Shown here piece by piece: positions 8,259-15,859 of a stretch of 50,878 bases of DNA. Location: assembly GCA_002551355.1 (NCBI GenBank), contig NTHE01000058.1:1-50878 (forward strand). Direction: 5' to 3'. The notes under the pieces are model-generated. The model saw only the letters and a program-made list of their open reading frames with translations, did not search any database and had not been told where the DNA came from. Numbering within the stretch: the stretch's first letter is position 1; each line of letters opens with the position of its first letter. This stretch comes from Streptomyces sp. man185 (GTDB lineage Bacteria; Actinomycetota; Actinomycetes; Streptomycetales; Streptomycetaceae). A program made the translations under genes and the position numbers.

Positions 8259-8289
8259 TTGACCTCAACCAAACTTTAGGTCTTAGCGT
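8259..8289 (+). promoter_or_regulatory. MerR/SoxR-type promoter with dyad, upstream of ABC exporter
   Basis: A -35 box TTGACC lies at 8259-8264. An imperfect dyad GACCTCAA-N6-TTTAGGTC spans 8261-8282, and a weak -10 (TTAGCG or TAGCGT) follows at about 8283-8289. The spacer is 18-19 bases. A long spacer filled by a dyad is the signature of MerR-family activation. No merR-type gene is seen in the window, so the regulator would act from elsewhere. Confidence 0.5.
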
Positions 8290-8373
8290 TCCGAGTGAAC
8301 CCGGGGCCGCACGGCCGACGGGGATCCGCAGGCCGTCGGGCGATCCGGGGGCCATCAGATTTCGGAGCGCCCC

Positions 8374-10272
8374 ATGGACATGGAAGTCACGGCGTGGCAT
8401 TCGCTGCACAGCGCGATGAACGCCCAGGAGGACCGCCGGCCCTTCTCCCGGGCGTCCTTGCACCGCATCGTGCTCTTCGCCCGGCCGCACCGGCGGCGGA
8501 TCTATCGGTTCCTGCTGCTGAGCGTGGTGACCGCGCTGCTCGCGGTGGCCACCCCGCTGCTGGCCGGGAAGGTCGTCGACGCGATCGTGAACGGTGAGGA
8601 CACCGGTGCCGTCACCCGGCTCGCCCTGCTCATCGCGCTGATCGCCGTCGTCGAGGCCGGCCTCGGCCTGCTCACCCGCTGGCTTTCGTCGACCCTGGGC
8701 GAGAGCCTGATCCTCGACCTGCGCACCGCCGTCTTCGACCATGTGCAGAAGATGCCGGTGGCCTTCTTCACCCGGACCCGGACCGGCGCCCTGGTCAGCC
8801 GGCTCAACAACGATGTGATCGGCGCGCAGCGGGCGTTCAGCAATACGCTCTCCGGCGTCGTCTCCAACCTCGTCACCCTGCTGCTGACGCTCGTCGTGAT
8901 GCTCACGATCTCCTGGCAGATCACGCTGCTCTCGCTGGTACTGCTGCCGGTGTTCGTCGTGCCGGCCCGCCGGATGGGGGCCCGGATGGCGGGACTCCAA
9001 CGGGAGGCGGCCGACCACAACGCCGCGATGGGCACCCAGATGACCGAGCGGTTCTCCGCCCCCGGCGCGACGCTCGTCAAGCTCTTCGGGCGTCCCTCGG
9101 ACGAGTCGGCCGAGTTCGCCGCCCGCGCCGACCGGGTGCGCGACATCGGTGTCCGCACGGCGATGGCGCAGTCGGCGTTCATCACCGCCCTCACCCTGGT
9201 CTCCGCCCTTGCCCTGGCCCTGGTCTACGGGCTCGGCGGCTTCTACGCCCTGCGCGGCAGCCTGGAGCCGGGGGCCGTGGTGGCGCTGGCGCTGCTGCTG
9301 ACCCGGCTCTACGCCCCGCTCACCGCCCTCGCCGGGGCGCGGGTCGAGGTGATGAGCGCGCTCGTCAGCTTCGAGCGGGTCTTCGAGATCCTGGACCTGA
9401 AACCGCTGATCGAACAGAAGCCGGACGCCCGCCGGGTGCCTGAGGGCCCGGTCTCCGTGGAGTTCGACGCGGTGTCCTTCGGCTACCCCACCGCCGAGAA
9501 GGTCTCCCTCGCCTCGCTGGAGGAGGTCGCCACGCTCGACGACCGGGGCGGCACACCTGTCCTGCACGAGGTGTCCTTCCGCGCCGAACCGGGTCAGATG
9601 ATCGCCCTGGTGGGCTCCTCCGGGGCCGGCAAGTCGACGATCGCGCAGCTGCTGCCCCGGCTGTACGACGCGGACGCCGGATCCGTGCGGCTGAACGGTG
9701 TCGATGTACGGGATCTCAGCGCCGACTCGATCCGGGACACGCTCGGCATGGTCACCCAGGACGGGCACCTCTTCCACGAGTCGGTACGGGCCAACCTGCT
9801 GCTCGCCCGGCCCGACGCCTCCGAGGACGAGATCTGGGACGCCCTGCGCCGCTCCCGGCTCGACGGTCTGATCGCCTCGCTGCCGGACGGGCTGGACACC
9901 GTGGTCGGCGAGCGCGGCTACCGGCTCTCCGGCGGGGAGCGCCAGCGCCTCACCATCGCCCGGCTGCTGCTGGCCCGTCAGCGGGTCGTGATCCTCGACG
10001 AGGCGACCGCGCACCTCGACTCCACCTCGGAGGCGGCCGTCCAGGAGGCACTGGCCGAAGCGCTGACGGGCCGGACCGCCCTGGTGATCGCGCACCGGCT
10101 CTCGACCGTACGGGCGGCCGACCGGATCCTGGTCGTGGAGGCGGGCCGGATCGTCGAGAACGGCACGCACACCGAACTGCTGGCGGCCGGCGGAAGGTAC
10201 GAGGAGCTGTACCGCACGCAGTTCGAGCGGCCGTCCTCGGACGGGGAGAGGGCGGCTCAGCCGGTCGGCTGA
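8374..10272 (+). CDS. ABC transporter, fused permease and ATPase (exporter type)
   Basis: The 632-residue half-transporter has an ABC_membrane domain (about residues 30-330) with several transmembrane helices and a C-terminal ATPase. Walker A is GSSGAGKST near 413, the signature is LSGGERQRL near 519, and Walker B is VVILDEATAHLD near 540, followed by the H-loop in IAHRLSTV. It probably works as a homodimer that exports a lipid, drug or peptide. GGAG sits about seven bases before the ATG at 8374. A long-spacer dyad promoter about 90 bases upstream suggests inducible expression. The insert EEVATLDDRGGTPVL before Walker A is somewhat longer than usual. Confidence 0.92.
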   Translation: MDMEVTAWHSLHSAMNAQEDRRPFSRASLHRIVLFARPHRRRIYRFLLLSVVTALLAVATPLLAGKVVDAIVNGEDTGAVTRLALLIALIAVVEAGLGLLTRWLSSTLGESLILDLRTAVFDHVQKMPVAFFTRTRTGALVSRLNNDVIGAQRAFSNTLSGVVSNLVTLLLTLVVMLTISWQITLLSLVLLPVFVVPARRMGARMAGLQREAADHNAAMGTQMTERFSAPGATLVKLFGRPSDESAEFAARADRVRDIGVRTAMAQSAFITALTLVSALALALVYGLGGFYALRGSLEPGAVVALALLLTRLYAPLTALAGARVEVMSALVSFERVFEILDLKPLIEQKPDARRVPEGPVSVEFDAVSFGYPTAEKVSLASLEEVATLDDRGGTPVLHEVSFRAEPGQMIALVGSSGAGKSTIAQLLPRLYDADAGSVRLNGVDVRDLSADSIRDTLGMVTQDGHLFHESVRANLLLARPDASEDEIWDALRRSRLDGLIASLPDGLDTVVGERGYRLSGGERQRLTIARLLLARQRVVILDEATAHLDSTSEAAVQEALAEALTGRTALVIAHRLSTVRAADRILVVEAGRIVENGTHTELLAAGGRYEELYRTQFERPSSDGERAAQPVG

Positions 10273-10297
10273 CCCGGGGCCCGGGTGGCCGCCCGCG

Positions 10298-10339
10298 CTG
10301 ACGCCGCACGGCCGGACCTCACCGGCCGGGCGGCGTCAG
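10298..10339. terminator. Strong hairpin, convergent terminator
   Basis: Arms CTGACGCCGC and CGGCCGG pair with CCGGCCG and GCGGCGTCAG across one A/G mismatch and a six-base loop. It lies 26 bases after the ABC gene and overlaps the stop codon of the small minus-strand gene, so it can serve both. No U-run follows, as is common in Streptomyces. Confidence 0.75.
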
Positions 10340-10617
10340 GGCGTGCCGATGCGGGTGAGGGCCTGTCGTCGGGAGGGCAGCTCGGCGGTCCGCAGCCTCC
10401 GCAGGGCGTGGCCGCCGCACCGGCGCCACTCCTTCGGCGACACCCTCGGGCGGTGACCTCCGTTGGTGACGAGCGCGTTCACCGATGTCATCGGGTCCGC
10501 CGCCATGGCCTTGGCCAGCAGCACGCCGACCACCAGCGGGAGCAGCGTGACGGCGAGGGCGGAGCCGGCGGTGGTGACGTGCTGGATGTGGGGGCGGCGC
10601 GGCGCTTCGGAGGTCAT
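10336..10617 (-). CDS. Small membrane protein, unknown function
   Basis: A 93-residue ORF starts at ATG 10617. It has a soluble N-terminus (MTSEAPRRPHIQHV), one hydrophobic helix (AGSALAVTLLPLVVGVLLAK) and a basic C-terminal half. I do not recognise a family. Codon use is compatible with a real gene, and the frame ends exactly at a strong terminator hairpin, which supports it. It is divergent from the methyltransferase gene. Two TACTCAGG direct repeats lie in the shared upstream region. Confidence 0.55.
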   Translation of the reverse strand: MTSEAPRRPHIQHVTTAGSALAVTLLPLVVGVLLAKAMAADPMTSVNALVTNGGHRPRVSPKEWRRCGGHALRRLRTAELPSRRQALTRIGTP

Positions 10618-10661
10618 ACGGCCATCCAACAGCGGCCCGGGCGCCCGAACATCGGGGAACG

Positions 10662-10692
10662 TACTCAGGGGCCCGGGACCCGCATACTCAGG
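10662..10692. promoter_or_regulatory. Two TACTCAGG direct repeats, 23 bp apart
   Basis: TACTCAGG occurs at 10662-10669 and again at 10685-10692, in the intergenic region between the small membrane gene and the methyltransferase. The same octamer is half of a palindrome upstream of another small membrane gene at 48696. Spacing of about two helical turns suggests a protein-binding site. Confidence 0.35.
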
Positions 10693-10769
10693 CGCTCGCG
10701 GGGGGACGCTCACGGCGGGCCGGGTGCACGGACCCCGGCCCGCCGTCGGACCACGGAAGGACCATCTCG

Positions 10770-11423
10770 ATGGGTGACAGCCGGGTACGTGCGGGCGACG
10801 GCCGTGGGAGCGCGGCCGCGGCGGTGTTCGACGCGCTGGGCGCGGAGTACGAACGGGCCTTCGCCGCTTCGGCCGCCCACCGGGAGTCGCTGGAGCGGCT
10901 GCTGGCGGATCTCGCCCCGGGAAGCCGGGTGCTGGACGTGGGCAGTGGGACCGGCCGGCCGACGGCAAAGACCCTGGCGGACGCGGGGCACCGGGTGCTG
11001 GGCGTCGATGTGTCGCCGGTGATGACCGCGCTCGCGGCCCGGCAGGTTCCGGAGGCCGAGTTCCGGTGCGCGGACATCCGCGACCTCCCTCTGACCGAGG
11101 GCGGGTTCGACGCGGTCTGTGTGTACTTCTCGCTGCTGCAGCTGGAGCGCGGCGAGCAGATCGAGCTGCTGGAGCGGCTCGTACGGTCGCTGCGGCCCGG
11201 CGGACTGCTGGTCGCCGCGACGGTGCCGGTGGACGTCGCGGGGGTCGACGCGGAGTTCATGGGGCAGCCGGTCCGGGTCTCCAGCTTCGACGCCGAGGAG
11301 TTCACCGCCCTGATCGCGCGGGCGGGCATCACGGTGGAGTGGACGCAGAGCGCGCTGTTCACCCCGGAGCATCCGGCGGGCGCACCGGAGCCGCACGTCT
11401 TCGTGCACGGCCGACGCGTCTGA
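10770..11423 (+). CDS. Class I SAM-dependent methyltransferase
   Basis: The 217-residue protein has the Rossmann-fold methyltransferase motifs: VLDVGSGTGRPT at about residues 51-62 (SAM-binding glycine loop), VLGVDVS (acidic residue after strand 2) and FDAVCVYFSLLQL (motif for strand 4). It most resembles small-molecule methyltransferases of the UbiE/COQ5 type. The substrate is unknown. An upstream GGAAGG supports the ATG at 10770. It stands alone. Confidence 0.88.
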   Translation: MGDSRVRAGDGRGSAAAAVFDALGAEYERAFAASAAHRESLERLLADLAPGSRVLDVGSGTGRPTAKTLADAGHRVLGVDVSPVMTALAARQVPEAEFRCADIRDLPLTEGGFDAVCVYFSLLQLERGEQIELLERLVRSLRPGGLLVAATVPVDVAGVDAEFMGQPVRVSSFDAEEFTALIARAGITVEWTQSALFTPEHPAGAPEPHVFVHGRRV

Positions 11424-11753
11424 CGGCGCATCTGACGGCGCAGACATATCTCTAGGAACTCTCCACCCATTGGCTATCACAAAGAACAAGCCGAATGAAT
11501 GACTTGGGTGGCGCATTTACGTTCCTTCACGAGAAGGTAATGCGATAGCAAAGTTCTGGTCTATATGCTCAGGTGTAGTCGTATCCGTGAGGAGCGGCGG
11601 GAGCGGACCTCTCGGCGGTTGCCGTCCGGCAAACCTCAAGGTGAGATGCCTGCCCTCCCTCCCGAACACGCATACGGACACAACTAGCGCATTCGTCAAT
11701 ATGACCCGACCACACCGCTCCCCGGTACCGCCGGATGCAGGAGGCAGGCCACC
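11424..11753. other. Non-coding, AT-richer upstream region of the carbonic anhydrase gene
   Basis: I see no gene in these 330 bases. The central 130 bases are clearly poorer in GC than the flanks. They carry a separated inverted repeat CCACCCA (11463-11469) and TGGGTGG (11505-11511), and a hairpin-forming stretch GCATT..CCTTC-ACGA-GAAGG..AATGC (11513-11543). TATATG near 11562 could be part of a -10 box, but no confident -35 is seen. It probably holds the promoter and operators for the carbonic anhydrase and SulP pair. Confidence 0.5.
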
Positions 11754-12350
11754 ATGCAGTCCCTCGTAGAACACGCCCGGACATTCACCGAGCACGTCGC
11801 CGCGAACGCAAAGGACTTTGAACGTCTCGCGGACGGCCAGACCCCCGAAGCACTCTTCGTCACGTGCTCGGACTCGCGTGTCGTCCCCTCGCTGATCACC
11901 GGCGCCCGCCCGGGTCAGCTCTTCGAACTCCGCACCGCGGGCAACATCGTTCCCCCCTATCCGGGTCAGGACCGGCCCACCGGCGAGGCCGCCACCATCG
12001 AGTACGCGCTGCGCATGCTCCAGGTGCGCGACATCATCGTCTGCGGGCATTCCCACTGCGGCGCGGTGGGCGCGATCCTCCGCGGCGACGACCTCTCCGG
12101 CATGCCCGCCGTCCGCCACTGGCTGGAGCGCTCCACGGACGGCCGGACACCCCCCGCGGACGCCGGCGACCTGCCCGGCGCGGTCCAGGCCCACGCCCTC
12201 GCCCAGCTCGACACGCTGCGGGGCTACCCCGCGGTGCGCGAGCGGCTCGCCGACGGCTCCCTCGGCCTGCACGCCTGGTACTACGAAGTGCACACCGGCT
12301 CCGTCAGCGTCCACCGACCCGAGCGCGGCACCGAGTTCGCCCGCCTTTGA
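11754..12350 (+). CDS. Beta-carbonic anhydrase
   Basis: The 198-residue protein has the beta-class motifs TCSDSRV (Cys38, Asp40, Arg42) and CGHSHCGAV (His99, Cys102), giving the Cys2His zinc site and the Asp-Arg dyad. It hydrates CO2 reversibly to bicarbonate in the cytoplasm. GGAGG sits just upstream of ATG 11754. A SulP anion carrier starts 72 bases downstream on the same strand, so the two are probably one transcript supplying or exporting bicarbonate. Length is normal for the family. Confidence 0.93.
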   Translation: MQSLVEHARTFTEHVAANAKDFERLADGQTPEALFVTCSDSRVVPSLITGARPGQLFELRTAGNIVPPYPGQDRPTGEAATIEYALRMLQVRDIIVCGHSHCGAVGAILRGDDLSGMPAVRHWLERSTDGRTPPADAGDLPGAVQAHALAQLDTLRGYPAVRERLADGSLGLHAWYYEVHTGSVSVHRPERGTEFARL

Positions 12351-12422
12351 CGGCTCTCCCTCCCCCCACATCCCCGCGCTCGGCCCCGGCCGGGTGCGAC
12401 CGTACCCACAAGGGAAGCCATC

Positions 12423-13892
12423 GTGATTTCCGCGAAGGAACTCAAGAACCCCCACGTCGTACGACGTGACCTCCTGGCATCACTCGTCGTCTTCCTGGTC
12501 GCGCTGCCGCTGTGCGTCGGCGTCGCCGTCGCCTCCGGAGTACCGGCCGAACTGGGCCTGGTCACCGGCATCGTCGGCGGACTCGTCGTCGGCCTCCTCC
12601 CGGGCAGCAAACTCCAGGTCAGCGGCCCAGCCGCCGGACTCACCGTCCTCGTCTTCGAAGCCGTCAGGGAATTCGGCCTGAGCACGCTCGGTCCGATCGT
12701 GCTCGCGGCCGGACTGCTCCAGGTGGTGCTGGGCCTGGCGCGCTTCGGCCGCTGGTTCCGGGCCATCTCCGTCTCCGTGGTGCAGGGCATGCTCGCCGGC
12801 ATCGGGCTGATCATCGTGCTCGGCCAGGTGTACGCCATGGCCGACCTCGAACAGCCCGGCAGCGGCCTCGCCAAGCTGGCCGGGCTTCCGGGCCTCGCCG
12901 TCGACATCGTCACCCGTCAGGAGGCCCTGACCGCCTTCGGTCTCGGGGCCGGAACCATCGCCGTGCTGCTGCTCTGGCCGAAGCTCCCGGCCCGGGCCCG
13001 GATCGTCCCGGCGCCTCTCGCCGCGGTCGCCCTGGCCACCGCCGTCGCCTCGCTGGCCGGACTGAGTCCCGCGGTGGCCGATGTGAACGGACTGCTGCAC
13101 GCCATCGATCCGCCCGGTGGGGCGGAGTTCTCCCGGCTCGCCGATGTGGCGGTCATCGGCACGGTCCTGGCGTTCGCCCTCATCGCCTCGGCCGAGAGCC
13201 TGTTCAGCGCGGCGGCCATCGACCGGATGCACGACGGACCCCGTACCGACTACGACAAGGAGCTGGTCGCGCAGGGCGTCGGCAACACCATCTGCGGGGC
13301 GCTCGGCGCGCTGCCGATGACCGCGGTCATCGTCCGCAGCGCCGCCAACGTCCAGGCCGGGGCGACCACCGCGCTCTCCCGGGTCGCACACGGCCTGTGG
13401 CTGCTGCTCTTCGCCGCGCTGCTGCCCGCCGCCGTCGGGATCATCCCGCTGGCCGCGCTCGCCGGGATCCTCGTGCACGCCGGATGCAAGCTGGTGCCCG
13501 CCAAGGAGTTCGGACCGCTGTGGCGCGAACACCGCGGGGAGGCCGTCCTGCTGGCGATCACCGCGATCGCCATCGTGGTGACCAACCTCTTCGAGGGGGT
13601 CGTGCTCGGCCTGCTGCTGGCGGTGATCAAGTCCGCCTGGGAGACCTCGCACGTCCAGCTCATCACCCATGAGCTGACCGGCGGCCGGGTCGTGGTGGCC
13701 CTCACCGGGAACGCCACCTTCCTGCGGCTGCCCCGCATCCTGGAGCAGTTGGAGAAGCTCCCGCAGGACCAGCCCATAGAACTGGACCTGACCGGGCTGC
13801 GCCATCTCGACCACGCCTGCCGGGTCGCCCTGGAGAACTGGGCGCGCCGGCACAACAACGCGGAGATCGAGCCGGTGACGATCCGCCGGTAG
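12423..13892 (+). CDS. SulP-family anion transporter (probable bicarbonate carrier)
   Basis: The 489-residue protein is strongly hydrophobic over its first 380 residues, with about ten or more helices. It includes the SulP-type opening (LLASLVVFLVALPLCVGVAV and QVSGPAAGLTVLV) and ends with a short STAS-like domain (PIELDLTGLRHLDHACRVAL). SulP carriers move sulfate, bicarbonate or other anions. The adjacent beta-carbonic anhydrase argues for bicarbonate, as in BicA-like systems, but this is inference. The GTG at 12423 has GGGAAG upstream. Confidence 0.9.
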   Translation: MISAKELKNPHVVRRDLLASLVVFLVALPLCVGVAVASGVPAELGLVTGIVGGLVVGLLPGSKLQVSGPAAGLTVLVFEAVREFGLSTLGPIVLAAGLLQVVLGLARFGRWFRAISVSVVQGMLAGIGLIIVLGQVYAMADLEQPGSGLAKLAGLPGLAVDIVTRQEALTAFGLGAGTIAVLLLWPKLPARARIVPAPLAAVALATAVASLAGLSPAVADVNGLLHAIDPPGGAEFSRLADVAVIGTVLAFALIASAESLFSAAAIDRMHDGPRTDYDKELVAQGVGNTICGALGALPMTAVIVRSAANVQAGATTALSRVAHGLWLLLFAALLPAAVGIIPLAALAGILVHAGCKLVPAKEFGPLWREHRGEAVLLAITAIAIVVTNLFEGVVLGLLLAVIKSAWETSHVQLITHELTGGRVVVALTGNATFLRLPRILEQLEKLPQDQPIELDLTGLRHLDHACRVALENWARRHNNAEIEPVTIRR

Positions 13893-13904
13893 TTTCCCCG
13901 CCCA

Positions 13905-14022
13905 GGCCGCCGTACGGGACGCCGAGCGCTTCATGTAAGCGCCCGGCGTCTCGCCGAAGTTGCGCCGGAAGGCCAGGATGTAGCCGTTGGTGGAGACGCA
14001 CCCCACCCGGGCGGCGACCGTT
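13905..14022 (-). pseudogene. AraC-family regulator, C-terminal remnant
   Basis: On the minus strand the frame reads TVAARVGCVSTNGYILAF followed by RRNFGETPGAYMKRS. This matches the last helix-turn-helix of AraC regulators (xVGYxSxxxFxRxFRRxFGxxPGxYRR). Nothing AraC-like is found upstream, and the frame has no proper stop after the domain; it runs on antisense to sulP. It is therefore a short relic. Confidence 0.6.
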
Positions 14023-14091
14023 CCGGGACCACCGGCTGTGGGTGCTGGGCCCGGCCGGGGGCCGCTGACCACCGCCGCTCCGCTCCGCCGT

Positions 14092-14133
14092 ACGGCTTCG
14101 CGGCGGCCGGGATGCCGGCCGCCGCGAAGCCGT
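14092..14133. terminator. 19-bp perfect hairpin after the DUF2267 gene
   Basis: ACGGCTTCGCGGCGGCCGG pairs perfectly with the right arm across a GATG loop. It lies four bases past the DUF2267 stop codon and is a convincing terminator for that minus-strand gene. Confidence 0.85.
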
Positions 14134-14137
14134 CGGA

Positions 14138-14575
14138 TCAGGCCGCCTGGGCGAGGAGTTCGGCGCGGCCGAAAAGGAGCGCGTAACCGGGCGGCAGGTG
14201 ACGGACGACGTCGGCGACGAGGTCGTCGCCGACCAGCGCGGCGAGCCGGCTGAGGACCACGCCGGCGTCCCACCGGGCGGTCACCGGGGTGCCTTCGGTC
14301 CGCTCGGCGAGTTCGCGGACGAAGGCGGCCCCGGGAAGCTGCCGCACGTCCGGAACCTCCGCGGTGAACACCCGGGCGGCCTCTTCGGGCAGGGCGGCGG
14401 CGAGCGCGACGCGCTCATCACCGGTGACCTGCCGACCGAGCGCCCCCAGCACGGCGCGCAGGCTCTCCTCGGCGCGTTCGCGCGTCGGGTAGGCGCCCTC
14501 GTACCGGATCTTCTCCAACAGCAGGCCATAGGTCGTGTCCACCGGTGCGTCGGCGTTCCGAGGCTCGCGGATCAT
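14138..14575 (-). CDS. DUF2267 domain protein
   Basis: The 145-residue protein starts MIREPRNADAPVDTTYGLLL. It has the helical DUF2267 pattern: YPTRERAEESLRAVLGALG, GDERVALAAALPEE, VSRL-type helices and a closing HLPPGYALLFGRAE. Family members are small cytoplasmic proteins of unknown role, often near stress genes. AGAAGGG about ten bases upstream supports ATG 14575. A perfect terminator hairpin follows immediately. No partner gene is evident. Confidence 0.8.
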   Translation of the reverse strand: MIREPRNADAPVDTTYGLLLEKIRYEGAYPTRERAEESLRAVLGALGRQVTGDERVALAAALPEEAARVFTAEVPDVRQLPGAAFVRELAERTEGTPVTARWDAGVVLSRLAALVGDDLVADVVRHLPPGYALLFGRAELLAQAA

Positions 14576-14758
14576 CGTGGCAGCAGCCCTTCTCGTCAGT
14601 ACTGCTCGGGTCGGTGCGCTGCCCGCCCCCGCGGCTCGTCGTCGAGTCGGCGCGGGGGCGGGCAGCGGGGTGAAGCAGAGTCGGATGCCTTCCGCATGCC
14701 CGCCGACGCGCGGGTCACACCCGGGCGGCGGCAGGAACAGGCCGGCGACCACACGCCG

Positions 14759-14788
14759 GCGGGCCCGGGCGTTCTCGCCCGGGCCCGC
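14759..14788. terminator. 13-bp perfect hairpin after the methyltransferase gene
   Basis: GCGGGCCCGGGCG pairs with its exact complement across a TTCT loop, 68 bases downstream of the methyltransferase stop on the minus strand. It probably ends the minus-strand operon. Confidence 0.75.
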
Positions 14789-14855
14789 TTCATGGAGGGT
14801 CGCGCCGCCCCTGCCTGTCTGCCGTACGGCTACGTCTGGGGCTACGGCTACGGGG

Positions 14856-15641
14856 CTATGGCTTGCGGGCGACGAGCCCCCACTGGTCGACCGGCACCAC
14901 GTCGTCCTCCTCGGGCCGCCAGCGGTCGATCGAGACGAATCCCGGCTCGACCAGCTCCAGGCCCGCGGCGCAGCCGGTGATCTCCTCCGGCTCCCGGACG
15001 AGGTAGGGCGGGTTGTCGCCCGACGCGTACGCCTCCTGCGCCGCCAGCGTCTGCGGGGTCTTCACCGTGTCGCAGAGCACCAGGTGGCTTCCCGACGGCA
15101 TCCGGGCCAGGTACCGCTGGACGACGTCGATGCCCTCGGCCGGGGCGAGATGGCCGAGCGTCGAGAGCAGGAGCACGGCGACGGGCTCGGACGGGTCGAG
15201 CGTCTTCGCCGCCTCGTCCACCACCGTGTCCGTCGCGGACAGATCGGCTTCCACATAGGCCGTGCGGCCCTCGGGGGCACTGGTCAGGAGCGCCTCGGCG
15301 TGAGCGAGGACGATCGGGTCGTTGTCCACGTAGACGATCCGCGACTCGGGCGCGATGCTCTGCGCGACCTCGTGCGTGCTGTTCGCCACCGGCAGCCCGG
15401 TCCCGACGTCGAGGAACTGGCGTACGCCCACCGAGGCCAGGTAGCGGATGGCGCGGATCTGGAAGGCGCGCGAGGCACGGGCGATGTCGACCATCTGCGG
15501 GTAGGCCGCGCTCACCACCTCGGCCAGCTCCCGGTCCACCGGGTAGTGGTCCTTGCCTCCCAGCCAGGCGTTCCAGACACGCGCCGAGTGGGGAACGTCG
15601 GACCGGATCCTGCGGCGGAAATCGTCGTCGTCGACGCTCAT
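14856..15641 (-). CDS. SAM-dependent methyltransferase (Streptomyces DUF574-type)
   Basis: The 261-residue protein has the opening typical of this actinobacterial group (HSARVWNAWLGGKDHYPVDR). It also has a SAM-binding loop, FLDVGTGLPVANSTHEVAQ, and VYVDNDPIVLAHAEALL. These proteins are abundant in Streptomyces and mostly lack a known substrate. GAGGAG lies upstream of ATG 15641. The ATG overlaps the stop of a 73-codon ORF (ATGA), which in turn overlaps the acyltransferase stop, so it appears to be the last gene of a tightly coupled operon. Confidence 0.88.
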   Translation of the reverse strand: MSVDDDDFRRRIRSDVPHSARVWNAWLGGKDHYPVDRELAEVVSAAYPQMVDIARASRAFQIRAIRYLASVGVRQFLDVGTGLPVANSTHEVAQSIAPESRIVYVDNDPIVLAHAEALLTSAPEGRTAYVEADLSATDTVVDEAAKTLDPSEPVAVLLLSTLGHLAPAEGIDVVQRYLARMPSGSHLVLCDTVKTPQTLAAQEAYASGDNPPYLVREPEEITGCAAGLELVEPGFVSIDRWRPEEDDVVPVDQWGLVARKP

Positions 15642-15859
15642 GTCTCTCCTCTGCCGACTCTCCGGACAAGGCGGTTGGCCGGATGCACCCCGGCCGGGCC
15701 CGTGGTGGCGACCGTACCGCCCCGCCCGGCGGCACGCAGCGGTGACGGGGCAGGGTGGTCGGGGAATCCGGCCCCCAGGCCGCACACCCAGCTGATCAGC
15801 ACCGCGAGCAGGACGAGGACCCCGCGGTGATGGGGCCCGACCGGACCCGGCGGCCTCAC
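15638..15859 (-). CDS. Small single-span membrane protein (73 residues), overlapped on both sides
   Basis: Reading from GTG 15859 gives VRPPGPVGPHHRGVLVLLAV followed by LISWVCGLGAGF and a polar tail ending RRVGRGET. One clear transmembrane helix is flanked by basic residues. The GTG overlaps the TGA of the upstream acyltransferase (GTGA) and the TGA overlaps the ATG of the methyltransferase (ATGA). GC at third positions stays high until the last codons, which double as the next ribosome binding site. No family is recognised. Confidence 0.55.
   Translation of the reverse strand: MRPPGPVGPHHRGVLVLLAVLISWVCGLGAGFPDHPAPSPLRAAGRGGTVATTGPAGVHPANRLVRRVGRGET

Noticed and set aside
6631..10170. A very long open frame on the minus strand across the ABC exporter
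   Set aside because: Only its last 230 codons (RNase H) have coding character. The rest is antisense to the SDR and ABC genes and is open because high-GC DNA lacks stops in that frame.
14576..14758. N-terminal extension of the DUF2267 gene to 14752
   Set aside because: The extra 59 residues have no family match, and a good ribosome binding site precedes the ATG at 14575.
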